Part shown: piece by piece, positions 50,785 through 59,033 of the stretch | Position numbering within the stretch: the stretch's first letter is position 1 | How the letters are laid out: each line of letters begins with the position of its first letter | From: Actinobacteria bacterium OV320 | GTDB lineage: Bacteria > Actinomycetota > Actinomycetes > Streptomycetales > Streptomycetaceae | NCBI GenBank assembly: GCA_001298545.1 | Contig: LJCX01000034.1 | Span: 186,001-250,000 of the forward strand | Direction of reading: 5' to 3' | DNA: 64,000 nucleotides | The notes under the pieces: generated by a model | Told to the model about the DNA's origin: nothing | The model's database searches: none | What the model saw: only the letters and a program-made list of their open reading frames with translations | Translations under genes and position numbers: made by a program

Positions 50785-52644
50785 TCAGTCGGCCGACCCG
50801 GCCGACGAGGGCCGGTAGTCCTCGCCCAGGACGACCGCGACGTCGGCGTTCGCGGAGACCGTGCCCTTCTTCACCGCGTCGGCGTCGAGTCCCAGGGTCT
50901 TGGCGACCTCGGTGGCGTTCTCCTTGCCGGCGGCGTCCGCGTAGAGGACCTGGGAGGTGGCCTTCGTGGTCGACGGGGTGCCGGCCTCCGAGAAGGTGAA
51001 ACCGCCGTTCAGGAGCACCACGCGCGCGTCCTCGGTGTTGGCCTTGGTGCCGCTGGCGTTCTGGACGGAGACGCTGACGGCCGCGTCCTTGTCGGGGCTC
51101 TTGGCGGCGCCGCCGAGGACGTCCTTGACGACGCTCGCGCTGGCCTCCGCGTTGAGGGTGCCGTCGGTCTGCACGGGCAGCAGCGCGGTCTTGTAGTCGC
51201 CGCCCTTGGCGAGGTCCGCGAGCTTGGCCAGGAAGGTGCCGAGATCCTTGTCGGTCAGCGAGGGGTCGAGGATCTGCGCCAGGGTCTGGACGGTGACGGT
51301 GGCGCCCTGTGCGTCGGACGACACCTTGCGCAGCACTCCCTGCATCACCTGGCCGAACCGCTGCAGCTGGGCGTTCTGGGCCTCGCCCGTGGCGCGGTAG
51401 GTGGCATAGGCGACGGCCGTCTTGCCGCTGAGGGTCTGCTTCTCGCCCTTGTTGACGAGGGGCGCCCCGCCCTTCTTGGCGGCGGGGTCGGGCACGGTGA
51501 CGTCGGTGTCGACGTCGATGTTGCCGACGAGGTCGACGAGGTTCTGGAGGTAGGGCGTGTCGAGCCGCCAGGTGCCCTCGATGTCGGTGCCGAGGACGGT
51601 GTCCAGCGCGTCGCGGGTACCGGCCGAGCCGTCGTCGTCGACGGACTTGGCGAGGGTCGTCGTGGTGCCGTCCTCGTCCGTGACGACGAGGGAGTTGGGC
51701 AGCAGGACCGTGGCGGCCTGCTTGGTGGTGGTGTTGTCGACGAGCAGCACCGTGGAGGTGCCGCCGCCGGTGGTGTTGTGGAGGTGGACGACGACCACGT
51801 CACGCTTCTGCGCCGCGGTGGCGGTCGTGGTGCCGGTGCCGGAGTCCGAGGACGAGGACAGGCCGGGCAGCTTTCCGGCGTACCAGAGGTAGCCCACTCC
51901 GCCGACCGCGACCAGCGCCAGGACCACGGCGAGCGCGACGAGTCGGCCGCGGGCGCGGCGCTTGGCCTCCTCGCGGCGCTCGGTGCGGTTCTCGGTGAAG
52001 TTCAGCCAGTCGATGACGTCCTCGGAGTCGCCGTCGGGCTCCTCCACGAAAGCGAACTGCTCGGTCTCGTACTCGCGTTGGGGCTGCCCGGGGGCTGCGG
52101 ACGCGCCGCGCCCGGGCGCCGCCTTACCGGGGCGTCCGTCGGCGTCGATGCCGGTTTCGGCCTCGGCCTCCGCCCCGGTCTCGACGGGACCGCCCTGCTG
52201 CGGGATGTAGGCGGTCTGCTCGGCGGCGCGGGGCTGTTCGACCCGGGGCTGCTGTCCGCTGGTGGCGGTCTGCCCGTAGGGGTCGTACGGGGCCTGCGTC
52301 GCGGTGCCGTAGGGGTCGTAGCCGACGGGAGCCTGCCGGCCGGTGTCGTACGGGTCGTAAGCGGGCGTGGGCGGCTGCTGACCGGTGTCGTACGGGTCGT
52401 AGGCAGGCGTCTGCTGCTGCCCGCCCGTGGCGTAGGGGTCGTAGCCGTACCCCTGCTGCCCGTGGGGCTGCTGCGTCTGCTGGCCCTGCTGCGGAACCTG
52501 CTGCCCCTGCTGCCCGTACGGGTCGTAGGACTGCTGCGGCACCTGTTGCGCCGGGACCTGTCGGTAGACGGGCTGCCCGAACTCGTCGTAGCCGACGAGC
52601 TCGTACTGGTCGCCCCCGTACCCCGCGTCGTATCGGTCGTTCAC
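50785..52644 (-). CDS. LytR-CpsA-Psr (LCP) family protein with LytR_C domain
   Basis: 619 residues. A cytoplasmic N-terminal third is made of tyrosine-rich repeats (YDPYGQQG, YDPYATGG, AYDPYDTG, about 25-135). One membrane segment (LVALAVVLALVAVGGVGYLWYAG, about 235-257) follows, then an extracellular LCP domain (VVVVHLHNTTGGGTSTVLLVDN, DALDTVLGTDIEGTW, LVDLVGNIDVDTDV, ALVNKGEKQTLSGKTAVAYATYR) and a C-terminal LytR_C domain (AVSVSVQNASGTKANTEDARVVLLNGGF). LCP proteins attach glycopolymers to peptidoglycan. From memory, the S. coelicolor counterpart beside nadD is the poly-diglycosylphosphate transferase PdtA. The canonical arginines of the LCP pocket are not obvious. Confidence 0.82.
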   Translation of the reverse strand: MNDRYDAGYGGDQYELVGYDEFGQPVYRQVPAQQVPQQSYDPYGQQGQQVPQQGQQTQQPHGQQGYGYDPYATGGQQQTPAYDPYDTGQQPPTPAYDPYDTGRQAPVGYDPYGTATQAPYDPYGQTATSGQQPRVEQPRAAEQTAYIPQQGGPVETGAEAEAETGIDADGRPGKAAPGRGASAAPGQPQREYETEQFAFVEEPDGDSEDVIDWLNFTENRTERREEAKRRARGRLVALAVVLALVAVGGVGYLWYAGKLPGLSSSSDSGTGTTTATAAQKRDVVVVHLHNTTGGGTSTVLLVDNTTTKQAATVLLPNSLVVTDEDGTTTTLAKSVDDDGSAGTRDALDTVLGTDIEGTWRLDTPYLQNLVDLVGNIDVDTDVTVPDPAAKKGGAPLVNKGEKQTLSGKTAVAYATYRATGEAQNAQLQRFGQVMQGVLRKVSSDAQGATVTVQTLAQILDPSLTDKDLGTFLAKLADLAKGGDYKTALLPVQTDGTLNAEASASVVKDVLGGAAKSPDKDAAVSVSVQNASGTKANTEDARVVLLNGGFTFSEAGTPSTTKATSQVLYADAAGKENATEVAKTLGLDADAVKKGTVSANADVAVVLGEDYRPSSAGSAD

Positions 52645-52660
52645 CGGTACCCCTCTCGGC

Positions 52661-53272
52661 TCACTCGCCGCGGTACAGCTCGCGCTTGTCGATGTAGCGC
52701 ACGACTCCGTCCGGCACCAGATACCAGACGGGGTCGCCCTTGGCGACTCTCGCACGGCAGTCTGTGGAGGAGATGGCGAGCGCGGGCACCTCGACGAGCG
52801 AGACACCGCCTTCGGGCAGACCGGGATCCGTCAGGTTGTGTCCCGGCCGGGTGACGCCGATGAAGTGCGAGAGGGAGAACAGTTCCTCGCTGTCCCGCCA
52901 GGTCAGGATCTGACCCAGGGCGTCGGCGCCGGTGATGAAGAACAGGTCGCTCTCGGGGTTGAGGGCCCGGAGGTCGCGCAGGGTGTCCACGGTGTACGTG
53001 GGGCCGCCGCGGTCGATGTCGATACGGCTCACCGAGAACTGCGGGTTCTCGGCGGTCGCGATGACCGTCATCAGGTAGCGGTCCTCGGCCGGGGAGACAC
53101 TGCGGTGGCTCTTCTGCCAGGGCTGGCCGGTCGGGACGAACACGACCTCGTCCAGGCGGAACTGCGCGGCGACCTCACTGGCCGCCACGAGGTGTCCGTG
53201 GTGGATCGGATCGAACGTTCCGCCCATGACGCCGAGACGGCGCTTTCCCGGGTTCGACGGGCCGGTAGGCAT
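52661..53272 (-). CDS. nadD: Nicotinate-nucleotide adenylyltransferase
   Basis: 203 residues. GVMGGTFDPIHHGHLVAASEVA carries the nucleotidyltransferase HxGH motif; VFVPTGQPWQKSHR, DLFFITGADALGQILTW and LAISSTDCRARV complete the NadD set. It forms NaAD from NaMN and ATP. ATG 53272 has GGAG 8 bases upstream; ATG 53287 in frame is a possible alternative adding five residues. It lies 16 bases before the LCP gene. Confidence 0.93.
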   Translation of the reverse strand: MPTGPSNPGKRRLGVMGGTFDPIHHGHLVAASEVAAQFRLDEVVFVPTGQPWQKSHRSVSPAEDRYLMTVIATAENPQFSVSRIDIDRGGPTYTVDTLRDLRALNPESDLFFITGADALGQILTWRDSEELFSLSHFIGVTRPGHNLTDPGLPEGGVSLVEVPALAISSTDCRARVAKGDPVWYLVPDGVVRYIDKRELYRGE

Positions 53273-53384
53273 GTCCTGCTCTCCCATGCGTGCAGACCCT
53301 ACCGGCCCGGTCCCGGGGCCCCGGCCGGCGGATGCCCGGAGCGCCCCGCTATGCCGGACTGCCCGTCGGTGAACACGTCGTGCC

Positions 53385-53549
53385 TCAGCGGTCGCGGTTG
53401 AAGCGGGTGGTGATCCACAGCAGGAGCAGCAGGATGAGGAAAGCCGCGCCGCCGGTGATGTACGGGCTGAGGCTCTCGTGGTTGCCACCGTGCTCCTCGC
53501 CCTCGGCGGCGAGGGTGACCAGCTGGGCAGCGGTGCTGTGAAGGCTCAT
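53385..53549 (-). CDS. 54-residue single-pass membrane protein
   Basis: MSLHSTAAQLVTLAAEGEEH is followed by a short hydrophilic part and one membrane helix (ITGGAAFLILLLLLWITTRF), ending in a basic NRDR tail. The layout predicts a C-terminal cytoplasmic tail. It is one of two adjacent mini membrane proteins upstream of nadD on the same strand. I do not recognise the family; both could be small subunits or envelope factors. Confidence 0.65.
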   Translation of the reverse strand: MSLHSTAAQLVTLAAEGEEHGGNHESLSPYITGGAAFLILLLLLWITTRFNRDR

Positions 53550-53656
53550 CTTCGGCAGGACCTATCCGGTGGGCGGGATAAAGATGTCGGCCCATGGTAA
53601 GCGGGCGCCCGTGCGGCGATCACGCCGACTCCGCCATCGGGAACCTTCCCGGCGGC

Positions 53657-53818
53657 TCAGTCGTCCTTCCGCTTGTAGCCCCGCAGCAGGAACCACGCGG
53701 TGAGCACACAGCCCAGGATCATCACGACCAGTACGACGCGGAGCAGATTCCCCGCCCCCTGCTGCTGAGCGGCGCCGGCGGCCTCGGTGAGCCAGGCGGC
53801 TGCGGGGTGGTGCTCCAT
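53657..53818 (-). CDS. 53-residue single-pass membrane protein
   Basis: MEHHPAAAWLTEAAGAAQQQGAG precedes one membrane helix (LLRVVLVVMILGCVLTAWFLL) and a basic tail RGYKRKDD. ATG 53818 has a GAAGGAGT site. The architecture mirrors the 54-residue neighbour (acidic/polar N-terminus, helix, basic C-terminus). It is divergent from the M48 protease gene. Confidence 0.65.
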   Translation of the reverse strand: MEHHPAAAWLTEAAGAAQQQGAGNLLRVVLVVMILGCVLTAWFLLRGYKRKDD

Positions 53819-53973
53819 GGGGCGGGACTCCTTCGGTGTAGTGCCCGTCCACGGTAACTCCGCCTAGGCTGGGATCCGCTTCGGGGGCGCAAAGGGCCGC
53901 ACAAGGGTCCGTAGAGGGTCAGGCAGAGGCCACACAGCAGGTAGCGGCCACACAGACGCACATGGGGGAAGAC

Positions 53974-55116
53974 ATGTCCGACGACGGCCACGAGCAGAAC
54001 GGCACCGGCCACGAGAGCGTGCCCAGCAGGCAGCGCAGGCGCTTCCCGGGAATCTCCTCCCGTGCGTACGAGCACCCGGCCGACCGCTCCGCCCTGGTGG
54101 CGCTGCGCAAGCTGAGCGGCTTCGACACCGTGTTCAAGGCGCTGAGCGGGCTGTTGCCCGAGCGGAGTCTGCGGCTGATGTTCCTGTCCGACTCGGTGCG
54201 GGTCTCCGACCAGCAGTTCGCGCACCTCAACGACATGCTGCGGGACGCCTGTTACATCCTGGACCTGGAGAAGGTCCCGCCGATGTACGTCACCCAGGAC
54301 CCGCAGCCCAACGCGATGTGCATCGGTCTGGACGAGCCGATCATCGTGGTCACCACCGGGCTCGTCGAGCTGCTCGACGAGGAGGAGATGCGCGCGGTCG
54401 TCGGCCACGAGGTGGGCCACGCCCTCTCCGGGCACGCCGTGTACCGCACGATCCTGCTGTTCCTGACGAGCCTGGCGATCCGGATCGCGTGGATCCCGCT
54501 GGGCAACCTCGCGATCATGGCGATCGTCACGGCGCTGCGCGAGTGGTTCCGCAAGTCGGAGCTGTCCGCCGACCGGGCGGGTCTTCTCGTCGGCCAGGAC
54601 CTGAAGGCCTCGATGCGCGGCCTGATGAAGATCGCCGGCGGCAACCACCTGCACGAGATGAACGTGGACGCGTTCCTGAAGCAGGCCGAGGAGTACGAGG
54701 CGGGCGGCGACCTGCGCGACTCCGTGCTGAAGATCCTCAACGTGCTGCCCCGCACGCACCCCTTCACCACCGTGCGCGCGGCCGAGCTGAAGAAGTGGGC
54801 CGAGTCCCGCGACCACCAGCGGATCATGGACGGCCACTACCCGCGACGCACAGAGGACAAGGACACGTCGGTCAAGGACTCCTTCCGCGAGTCCGCGAAC
54901 CACTACGCGACGAGTGTCAAGAGCTCCAAGGACCCGCTGATGAAGCTGGTCAGCGACATCGCGGGCGGGGCGGGCGACCTGGGCGGCCGGGTGCGGCGCG
55001 GCTTCGGCGGGTTCGCGGGCGCGGCTCCGGCGGAGGACCAGCCGCCGAGGAACGGCTCGGACAGCTCGGACGGCTGGGACGGGACCACGGACACGCCGCC
55101 GCGCGCCGACGACTGA
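53974..55116 (+). CDS. M48-family membrane metalloprotease
   Basis: 380 residues. The zinc motif GHEVGHALSGH (HEXXH, about 133-143) is followed by a membrane segment (TILLFLTSLAIRIAWIPLGNLAIMAIVTAL) and the third-ligand helix KSELSADRAGLLVG (ExxxD), as in HtpX/Ste24-type peptidases. The C-terminal tail has a Gly-rich stretch and acidic end. M48 enzymes degrade misfolded membrane proteins. ATG 53974 was preferred because GGGGGA lies just upstream; ATG 53962 is in frame. Confidence 0.87.
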   Translation: MSDDGHEQNGTGHESVPSRQRRRFPGISSRAYEHPADRSALVALRKLSGFDTVFKALSGLLPERSLRLMFLSDSVRVSDQQFAHLNDMLRDACYILDLEKVPPMYVTQDPQPNAMCIGLDEPIIVVTTGLVELLDEEEMRAVVGHEVGHALSGHAVYRTILLFLTSLAIRIAWIPLGNLAIMAIVTALREWFRKSELSADRAGLLVGQDLKASMRGLMKIAGGNHLHEMNVDAFLKQAEEYEAGGDLRDSVLKILNVLPRTHPFTTVRAAELKKWAESRDHQRIMDGHYPRRTEDKDTSVKDSFRESANHYATSVKSSKDPLMKLVSDIAGGAGDLGGRVRRGFGGFAGAAPAEDQPPRNGSDSSDGWDGTTDTPPRADD

Positions 55117-55140
55117 TCCGGAGCACGGCCCTGAGCGGAT

Positions 55141-56211
55141 TCACACCTTCGGCTGTGCGCTCGTCGCGAGCGATCCGCACAGGGCCGTCGCGCCGCCCGT
55201 CGCGTAGGGGTCCGTGCCGGCCGGGCCGCCCGTCTTCGCGGTCTGGCCGGCCAGCAGCGGACTCAGGTGGTTCGTGGAGTCCTCGGCGCAGGACAGCGGG
55301 CCGGCCTGGACGTAGGACACGATCAGCTGGACCTGGTGGGTGCGCAGGTCGGTGCGGTCGAAGCGGAAGTGCAGCTCGCGGCGGACGGTGAAGAGGGAGG
55401 CCGAGGTGTCGGCGCCCGCGCCGGCCGGCCGCAGCGCGTACACGAAGGTGTGGTCCGCGGTGACCTCGAGGGTCGCGGAGTCGGTCTCGGCGGCCTGGAG
55501 CGTGCCCTGGACGCGGATCTTGCTGTCGGCCAGCTGGGCCTGGGCGGGGTCGAAGCGGACCAGCCAGCCGGTCGGCGCGTGCCGGCCGTCGGCGGCCGGG
55601 TGGCTGAAGCTCTCGTCGAACTGGTCGAGCAGCTCGGCGGCGACCAGGGCCCGCACGGGCCGCACCTGCTGCCGGGTGAGCACCTCCGGGTAGAGGGAGG
55701 AGTGCACGACGTACTCCTTGGCCGCGGTCAGGGCGGTGACGACCTGGCTGTCGGAGAAGTGGGCGGTGCGCCGCGAGGCGGGCAGCGGGATGCCCTCGGC
55801 GCCGATCCGGAACTGCGCGGCGGGACTGTGCGCGAACAGCGACTCGGCGTCGGCCGCGCCGGGCACGGCGCCCTGCGGGGAGAGCGGGATGACGGTCATC
55901 CGCAGGGGCTCGACGGACCGACGGGCCACGGCGCTCTGGTACGGGTTGCGCACGCCCATGTAGATGGCGGTCCCGAAGGCGACGGCGATCAGCATGACCA
56001 GGATCAGCACCTGCCGCGACAGGCCCCGGCGCCGGGGCGGCCGACGACGGACGGCGGGCGCGTGGTCGGCCATGCGCTCCTGCGCGGAGTACTCCTGGAT
56101 GCGGGCAGCACGGACGAACGATTCGTCGAAGACGACGGATCGGTACTCGTCCTCTCCACCTCCGGGAGTGCCCTCGGGTGTCCCCTCCGGTGGGTCTCCA
56201 GGCCCGGCCAT
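55141..56211 (-). CDS. Membrane-anchored protein with SVVFDE-type N-terminal motif
   Basis: 356 residues. A cytoplasmic N-terminus with the motif SVVFDESFVRAARIQEYSAQERM (about 24-47), a basic patch, one membrane helix (QVLILVMLIAVAFGTAIYMGV), and a ~270-residue extracellular domain with strand-rich pattern (GWLVRFDPAQAQLADSKIRVQGTLQAAETDSATLEVTADHTFVYALRP). No enzyme motif. The adjacent 56278 gene has the same N-terminal motif. From memory, the S. coelicolor genes at this place (SCO2583/2584) are tied to the spore-wall synthesis complex. Leaderless start at ATG 56211. Confidence 0.7.
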   Translation of the reverse strand: MAGPGDPPEGTPEGTPGGGEDEYRSVVFDESFVRAARIQEYSAQERMADHAPAVRRRPPRRRGLSRQVLILVMLIAVAFGTAIYMGVRNPYQSAVARRSVEPLRMTVIPLSPQGAVPGAADAESLFAHSPAAQFRIGAEGIPLPASRRTAHFSDSQVVTALTAAKEYVVHSSLYPEVLTRQQVRPVRALVAAELLDQFDESFSHPAADGRHAPTGWLVRFDPAQAQLADSKIRVQGTLQAAETDSATLEVTADHTFVYALRPAGAGADTSASLFTVRRELHFRFDRTDLRTHQVQLIVSYVQAGPLSCAEDSTNHLSPLLAGQTAKTGGPAGTDPYATGGATALCGSLATSAQPKV

Positions 56212-56217
56212 ACTTTC

Positions 56218-56223
56218 AGAGTA
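56218..56223 (-). promoter_or_regulatory. Leaderless -10 box of the 55141 gene
   Basis: TACTCT on the minus strand lies 6 bases before ATG 56211. The same hexamer and spacing precede the paralogous gene upstream. Confidence 0.6.
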
Positions 56224-56277
56224 GGTCGCGGGGACCTCAGGTAAACGCCCTGCCGCACGACAACTTCTGACAGACGC

Positions 56278-56862
56278 TCAGGGCGTGCGCGGAACCGCCG
56301 AGACAGGTGGCCGGGAGTTGTCGGCGGACGCCGAGGGAGGCGGCACGCTCCCCTGTTCGAGACCGGTGGTGGCGGGCGAGGGCAGCTGGTCCCGGCTGCT
56401 CGACGAGGCGCCCCGGTAGACCGCGGCGAAGGCCAGCGCGACCATGCCGACGCCCATGACGAGGGCGAGTATCCAGGCGACGGGGCGATGCCAGCGGACC
56501 TGCCTGCCGTACGCCCCGGGGGCGCCGTAGCGGCGTTCCCACGCTTCGGGGAGGTCGGCGTCGTCCAGCTCGTCGAGATCGGGATCATGGCCGAAATCGC
56601 CGGGTCCGTCGGAACCGTAGGCATCGTCGTAGTGGTCGCCTCTGGCGCGGGCCCGGCGGGCCTCGGCCTCGGAGGCCTCGGCTCTCGCCTCCGCGGCGGC
56701 CAGGAGGCGCTCCCCGGCGGTCGGCTCGTGCACCACGGCCGCCTTGACGAACGCCTCGTCGAAGACCACGGAGGCGAACTCTTCGTCCGACACCCCGCGG
56801 TCATGGTCGTCGTCGGGCTCCCAGCCGTCAGGGAACGGCATACCCCCCACGTCCTCCGGCAC
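56278..56862 (-). CDS. Membrane protein sharing the SVVFDE motif with its neighbour
   Basis: 194 residues from GTG 56862. Cytoplasmic N-terminus with SVVFDEAFVKAAVVHEPTAGERL, then an Ala/Glu/Arg helix (AAAEARAEASEAEARRARARG), an acidic stretch, one membrane helix (VAWILALVMGVGMVALAFAAVY) and a short Pro/Ser-rich outer tail. The frame extends upstream to 56931, but TACTCT lies 6 bases before GTG 56862, inside that extension, so the shorter start is preferred. Probably works with the adjacent paralogue; function unknown. Confidence 0.7.
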   Translation of the reverse strand: MPEDVGGMPFPDGWEPDDDHDRGVSDEEFASVVFDEAFVKAAVVHEPTAGERLLAAAEARAEASEAEARRARARGDHYDDAYGSDGPGDFGHDPDLDELDDADLPEAWERRYGAPGAYGRQVRWHRPVAWILALVMGVGMVALAFAAVYRGASSSSRDQLPSPATTGLEQGSVPPPSASADNSRPPVSAVPRTP

Positions 56863-56868
56863 AAATCC

Positions 56869-56874
56869 AGAGTA
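56869..56874 (-). promoter_or_regulatory. Leaderless -10 box of the 56278 gene
   Basis: TACTCT on the minus strand lies 6 bases before GTG 56862, matching the box of the next gene. Confidence 0.6.
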
Positions 56875-56956
56875 GACCTGGGGGGTCAATTTGGGCAGTC
56901 GGTAGGGAAATTCATCCGCCGGATGAGACACCTCTCACGACGGCCCGCAGGGCGTT

Positions 56957-58243
56957 TCAGCGCCGTACGTGCCCGTCGCCGGTGACGATGTACTTGGTGC
57001 TGGTCAGCTCCGGGAGGCCCATCGGGCCCCGGGCGTGCAGCTTCTGGGTGGAGATGCCGATCTCCGCGCCGAAGCCGAACTGGCCGCCGTCGGTGAAGCG
57101 GGTGGAGGCGTTCACGGCCACCGTGGTGGAGTCCACCAACTGGGTGAAGCGGCGGGCGGCCTGCTGCGAGGTGGTGACGATGGCCTCGGTGTGGCCGGAG
57201 GTCCACAGCCGGATGTGCTCGACGGCCCGGTCCAGCGAGTCGACGACGGCGGCGGCGATGTCGTAGGACAGGTACTCCGTCTCCCAGTCCTCGGGCGTGG
57301 CCTCGACCACGGTCGCCTTGGAGTTCTCGGCATAGGCCAGCACGCGCTCGTCGGCGTGCACGGTCACGCCCGCCTCCGCGAGGGCGTCGAGGGCGCGCGG
57401 CAGGAACCGGGGGGCGATGTCCTGGTGGACCAGGAGGGTCTCGGCGGCGTTGCAGACGCTGACCCGGTGCGCCTTGGAGTTGATCAGGATGTCGATCGCC
57501 ATGTCGAGGTCGGCGTGGGCGTCGACATAGACGTGGCAGTTGCCGGTGCCGGTCTCGATGACCGGGACGGTGGACTCCGTGACCACGGTCCGGATGAGCG
57601 AGGCGCCGCCGCGCGGGATGAGGACGTCGACCAGGCCGCGGGCCCGCATCAGCTCGCGCACGCTGTCGCGGCCCTCTCCGGGCACCAGCTGTACGGCGTC
57701 GGCGGGCAGACCGGCCCCGCCGACGGCGTCGCGGATCACCCGGACGAGAGCGGTGTTCGACTCGTAGGCGGAGGACGAGCCCCGCAGCAGGACCGCGTTG
57801 CCGGCCTTCAGGCAGAGGGCGGCGGCGTCCACCGTGACGTTCGGGCGGGCCTCGTAGATGATGCCGACGACGCCGAGCGGGACGCGGACCTGGCGCAGGT
57901 CGATGCCGTTGGGGAGGGTGGAACCGCGGACGACCTCGCCGACCGGGTCGGGCAGCGCGACGACGTCCCGGACGTCCGCGGCGATGGCCCGCACCCGCTC
58001 CGGGGTGAGGGTCAGCCGGTCCACGATCGCCTCGCTGGTGCCCGCCTCACGGGCCTTGGCGATGTCCTTCGCGTTGGCCTCGACGATTTCGCTCGTACGG
58101 ACCTCCAGCGCGTCCGCGATGGCGAGCAGCGCGTCGTCCTTGGCGGCCCTGGGCAGCGGCGCGAGGTCGGCGGCGGCCGCCTTGGCGCGGTAGGCGGCGC
58201 GGGTGACCGGGGACATGGAGTCGTACGGCGAGAGCGTGGTCAT
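56957..58243 (-). CDS. proA: Glutamate-5-semialdehyde dehydrogenase (gamma-glutamyl phosphate reductase)
   Basis: 428 residues, aldehyde-dehydrogenase fold. GVVGIIYEARPNVTVDAAALCLKAGNAVLLRGSSSA binds NADPH; the catalytic Cys lies in KAHRVSVCNAAETLLVH; FTDGGQFGFGAEIGISTQKLHARGPMGL closes the active site. It makes glutamate semialdehyde in proline synthesis. ATG 58243 follows TACCCT by 6 bases (leaderless). A hypothetical gene separates it from proB; both are on the same strand. Confidence 0.95.
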   Translation of the reverse strand: MTTLSPYDSMSPVTRAAYRAKAAAADLAPLPRAAKDDALLAIADALEVRTSEIVEANAKDIAKAREAGTSEAIVDRLTLTPERVRAIAADVRDVVALPDPVGEVVRGSTLPNGIDLRQVRVPLGVVGIIYEARPNVTVDAAALCLKAGNAVLLRGSSSAYESNTALVRVIRDAVGGAGLPADAVQLVPGEGRDSVRELMRARGLVDVLIPRGGASLIRTVVTESTVPVIETGTGNCHVYVDAHADLDMAIDILINSKAHRVSVCNAAETLLVHQDIAPRFLPRALDALAEAGVTVHADERVLAYAENSKATVVEATPEDWETEYLSYDIAAAVVDSLDRAVEHIRLWTSGHTEAIVTTSQQAARRFTQLVDSTTVAVNASTRFTDGGQFGFGAEIGISTQKLHARGPMGLPELTSTKYIVTGDGHVRR

Positions 58244-58249
58244 AAGGGA

Positions 58250-58255
58250 AGGGTA
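58250..58255 (-). promoter_or_regulatory. Leaderless -10 box of proA
   Basis: TACCCT on the minus strand lies 6 bases before ATG 58243, so proA need not depend on the proB transcript. Confidence 0.55.
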
Positions 58256-58338
58256 GTGCGCCGTGCGGGCCGGTCCACCGTTCGTTCCACACCCCGAGAT
58301 GTGCCGCCGGAGCACTCCGGGGCGCGTCGGCGAGCGGC

Positions 58339-58896
58339 TCAGTACGGGTGGACGCCGACCGGGGTCGCCGGGGCCGGTCCGTAGCCCTCCGCGATGCGCT
58401 GGTGGTAGGTCTGGCGGTCGATGACCTCCAGGCCGACGATCTCCCAGGGCGGCAGCCCGGCGGTCTGGCGGTGCTCCCCCCACAGCCGCAGGGCGACGGC
58501 GGCCGCGTCGTGCAGGTCGCGGGCCTCCTCCCAGTACCGGATCTCGGCGTGGTCGCCCGCGTACCTGCTGGTCAGGAGGAAGGGATGGTCGTGGGCGAGC
58601 TGCTCGAGGGCCCGCCGGACCTCCTTCAGCGGGGCCTCCTCACCGGAGACGCTGAGGGTGACATGCCACAGCCGCGGGACGTCCACGGGCTGCCCGCCCT
58701 GCGCCTCGGCGCCCTCCTGGGCCAGGTACCGGTCGCCCGCCGCCACGCTGGTCAGGGCGCGCTCCTCACCCGGCGCGCGCGAGGGCGCCGGACTCGCGGC
58801 TCGTGACGACGCCGGAGCGGCCGCACGCGGCGTCGCCGAACCGGTTTCGCCGGTACTCCCACGGGTCGCTGCCACCCCAGGGCGCACTCGTCTCAC
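58339..58896 (-). CDS. Conserved hypothetical protein between proB and proA
   Basis: 185 residues. An N-terminal ~65-residue low-complexity Ala/Ser/Pro/Thr part precedes a compact domain: RLWHVTLSVSGEEAPLKEVRRALEQLAHDHPFLLTSRYAGDHAEIRYWEEARDLHDAAAVALRLWGEHRQTAGLPPWEIVGLEVIDR. The betaalphabeta order suggests a ferredoxin-like or ACT-like fold. Function unknown. GTG 58896 is supported by a near-ideal AAAGGAGG 7 bases upstream. Its place between the two proline genes is conserved in memory, but a role in proline synthesis is unproved. Confidence 0.7.
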   Translation of the reverse strand: MRRVRPGVAATRGSTGETGSATPRAAAPASSRAASPAPSRAPGEERALTSVAAGDRYLAQEGAEAQGGQPVDVPRLWHVTLSVSGEEAPLKEVRRALEQLAHDHPFLLTSRYAGDHAEIRYWEEARDLHDAAAVALRLWGEHRQTAGLPPWEIVGLEVIDRQTYHQRIAEGYGPAPATPVGVHPY

Positions 58897-59033
58897 GACG
58901 GCCTCCTTTACGCAGCGCTCGTGCGGAATGTGTCCCGCGTTCTCTGTCCCTGGAACAAAGTTGAGCAGGCCCCACGGCTCCGCGGGGCGGTTTCACGGAA
59001 CGTCCCCCACCGGTACGGACCGTTCGAGCGGGT

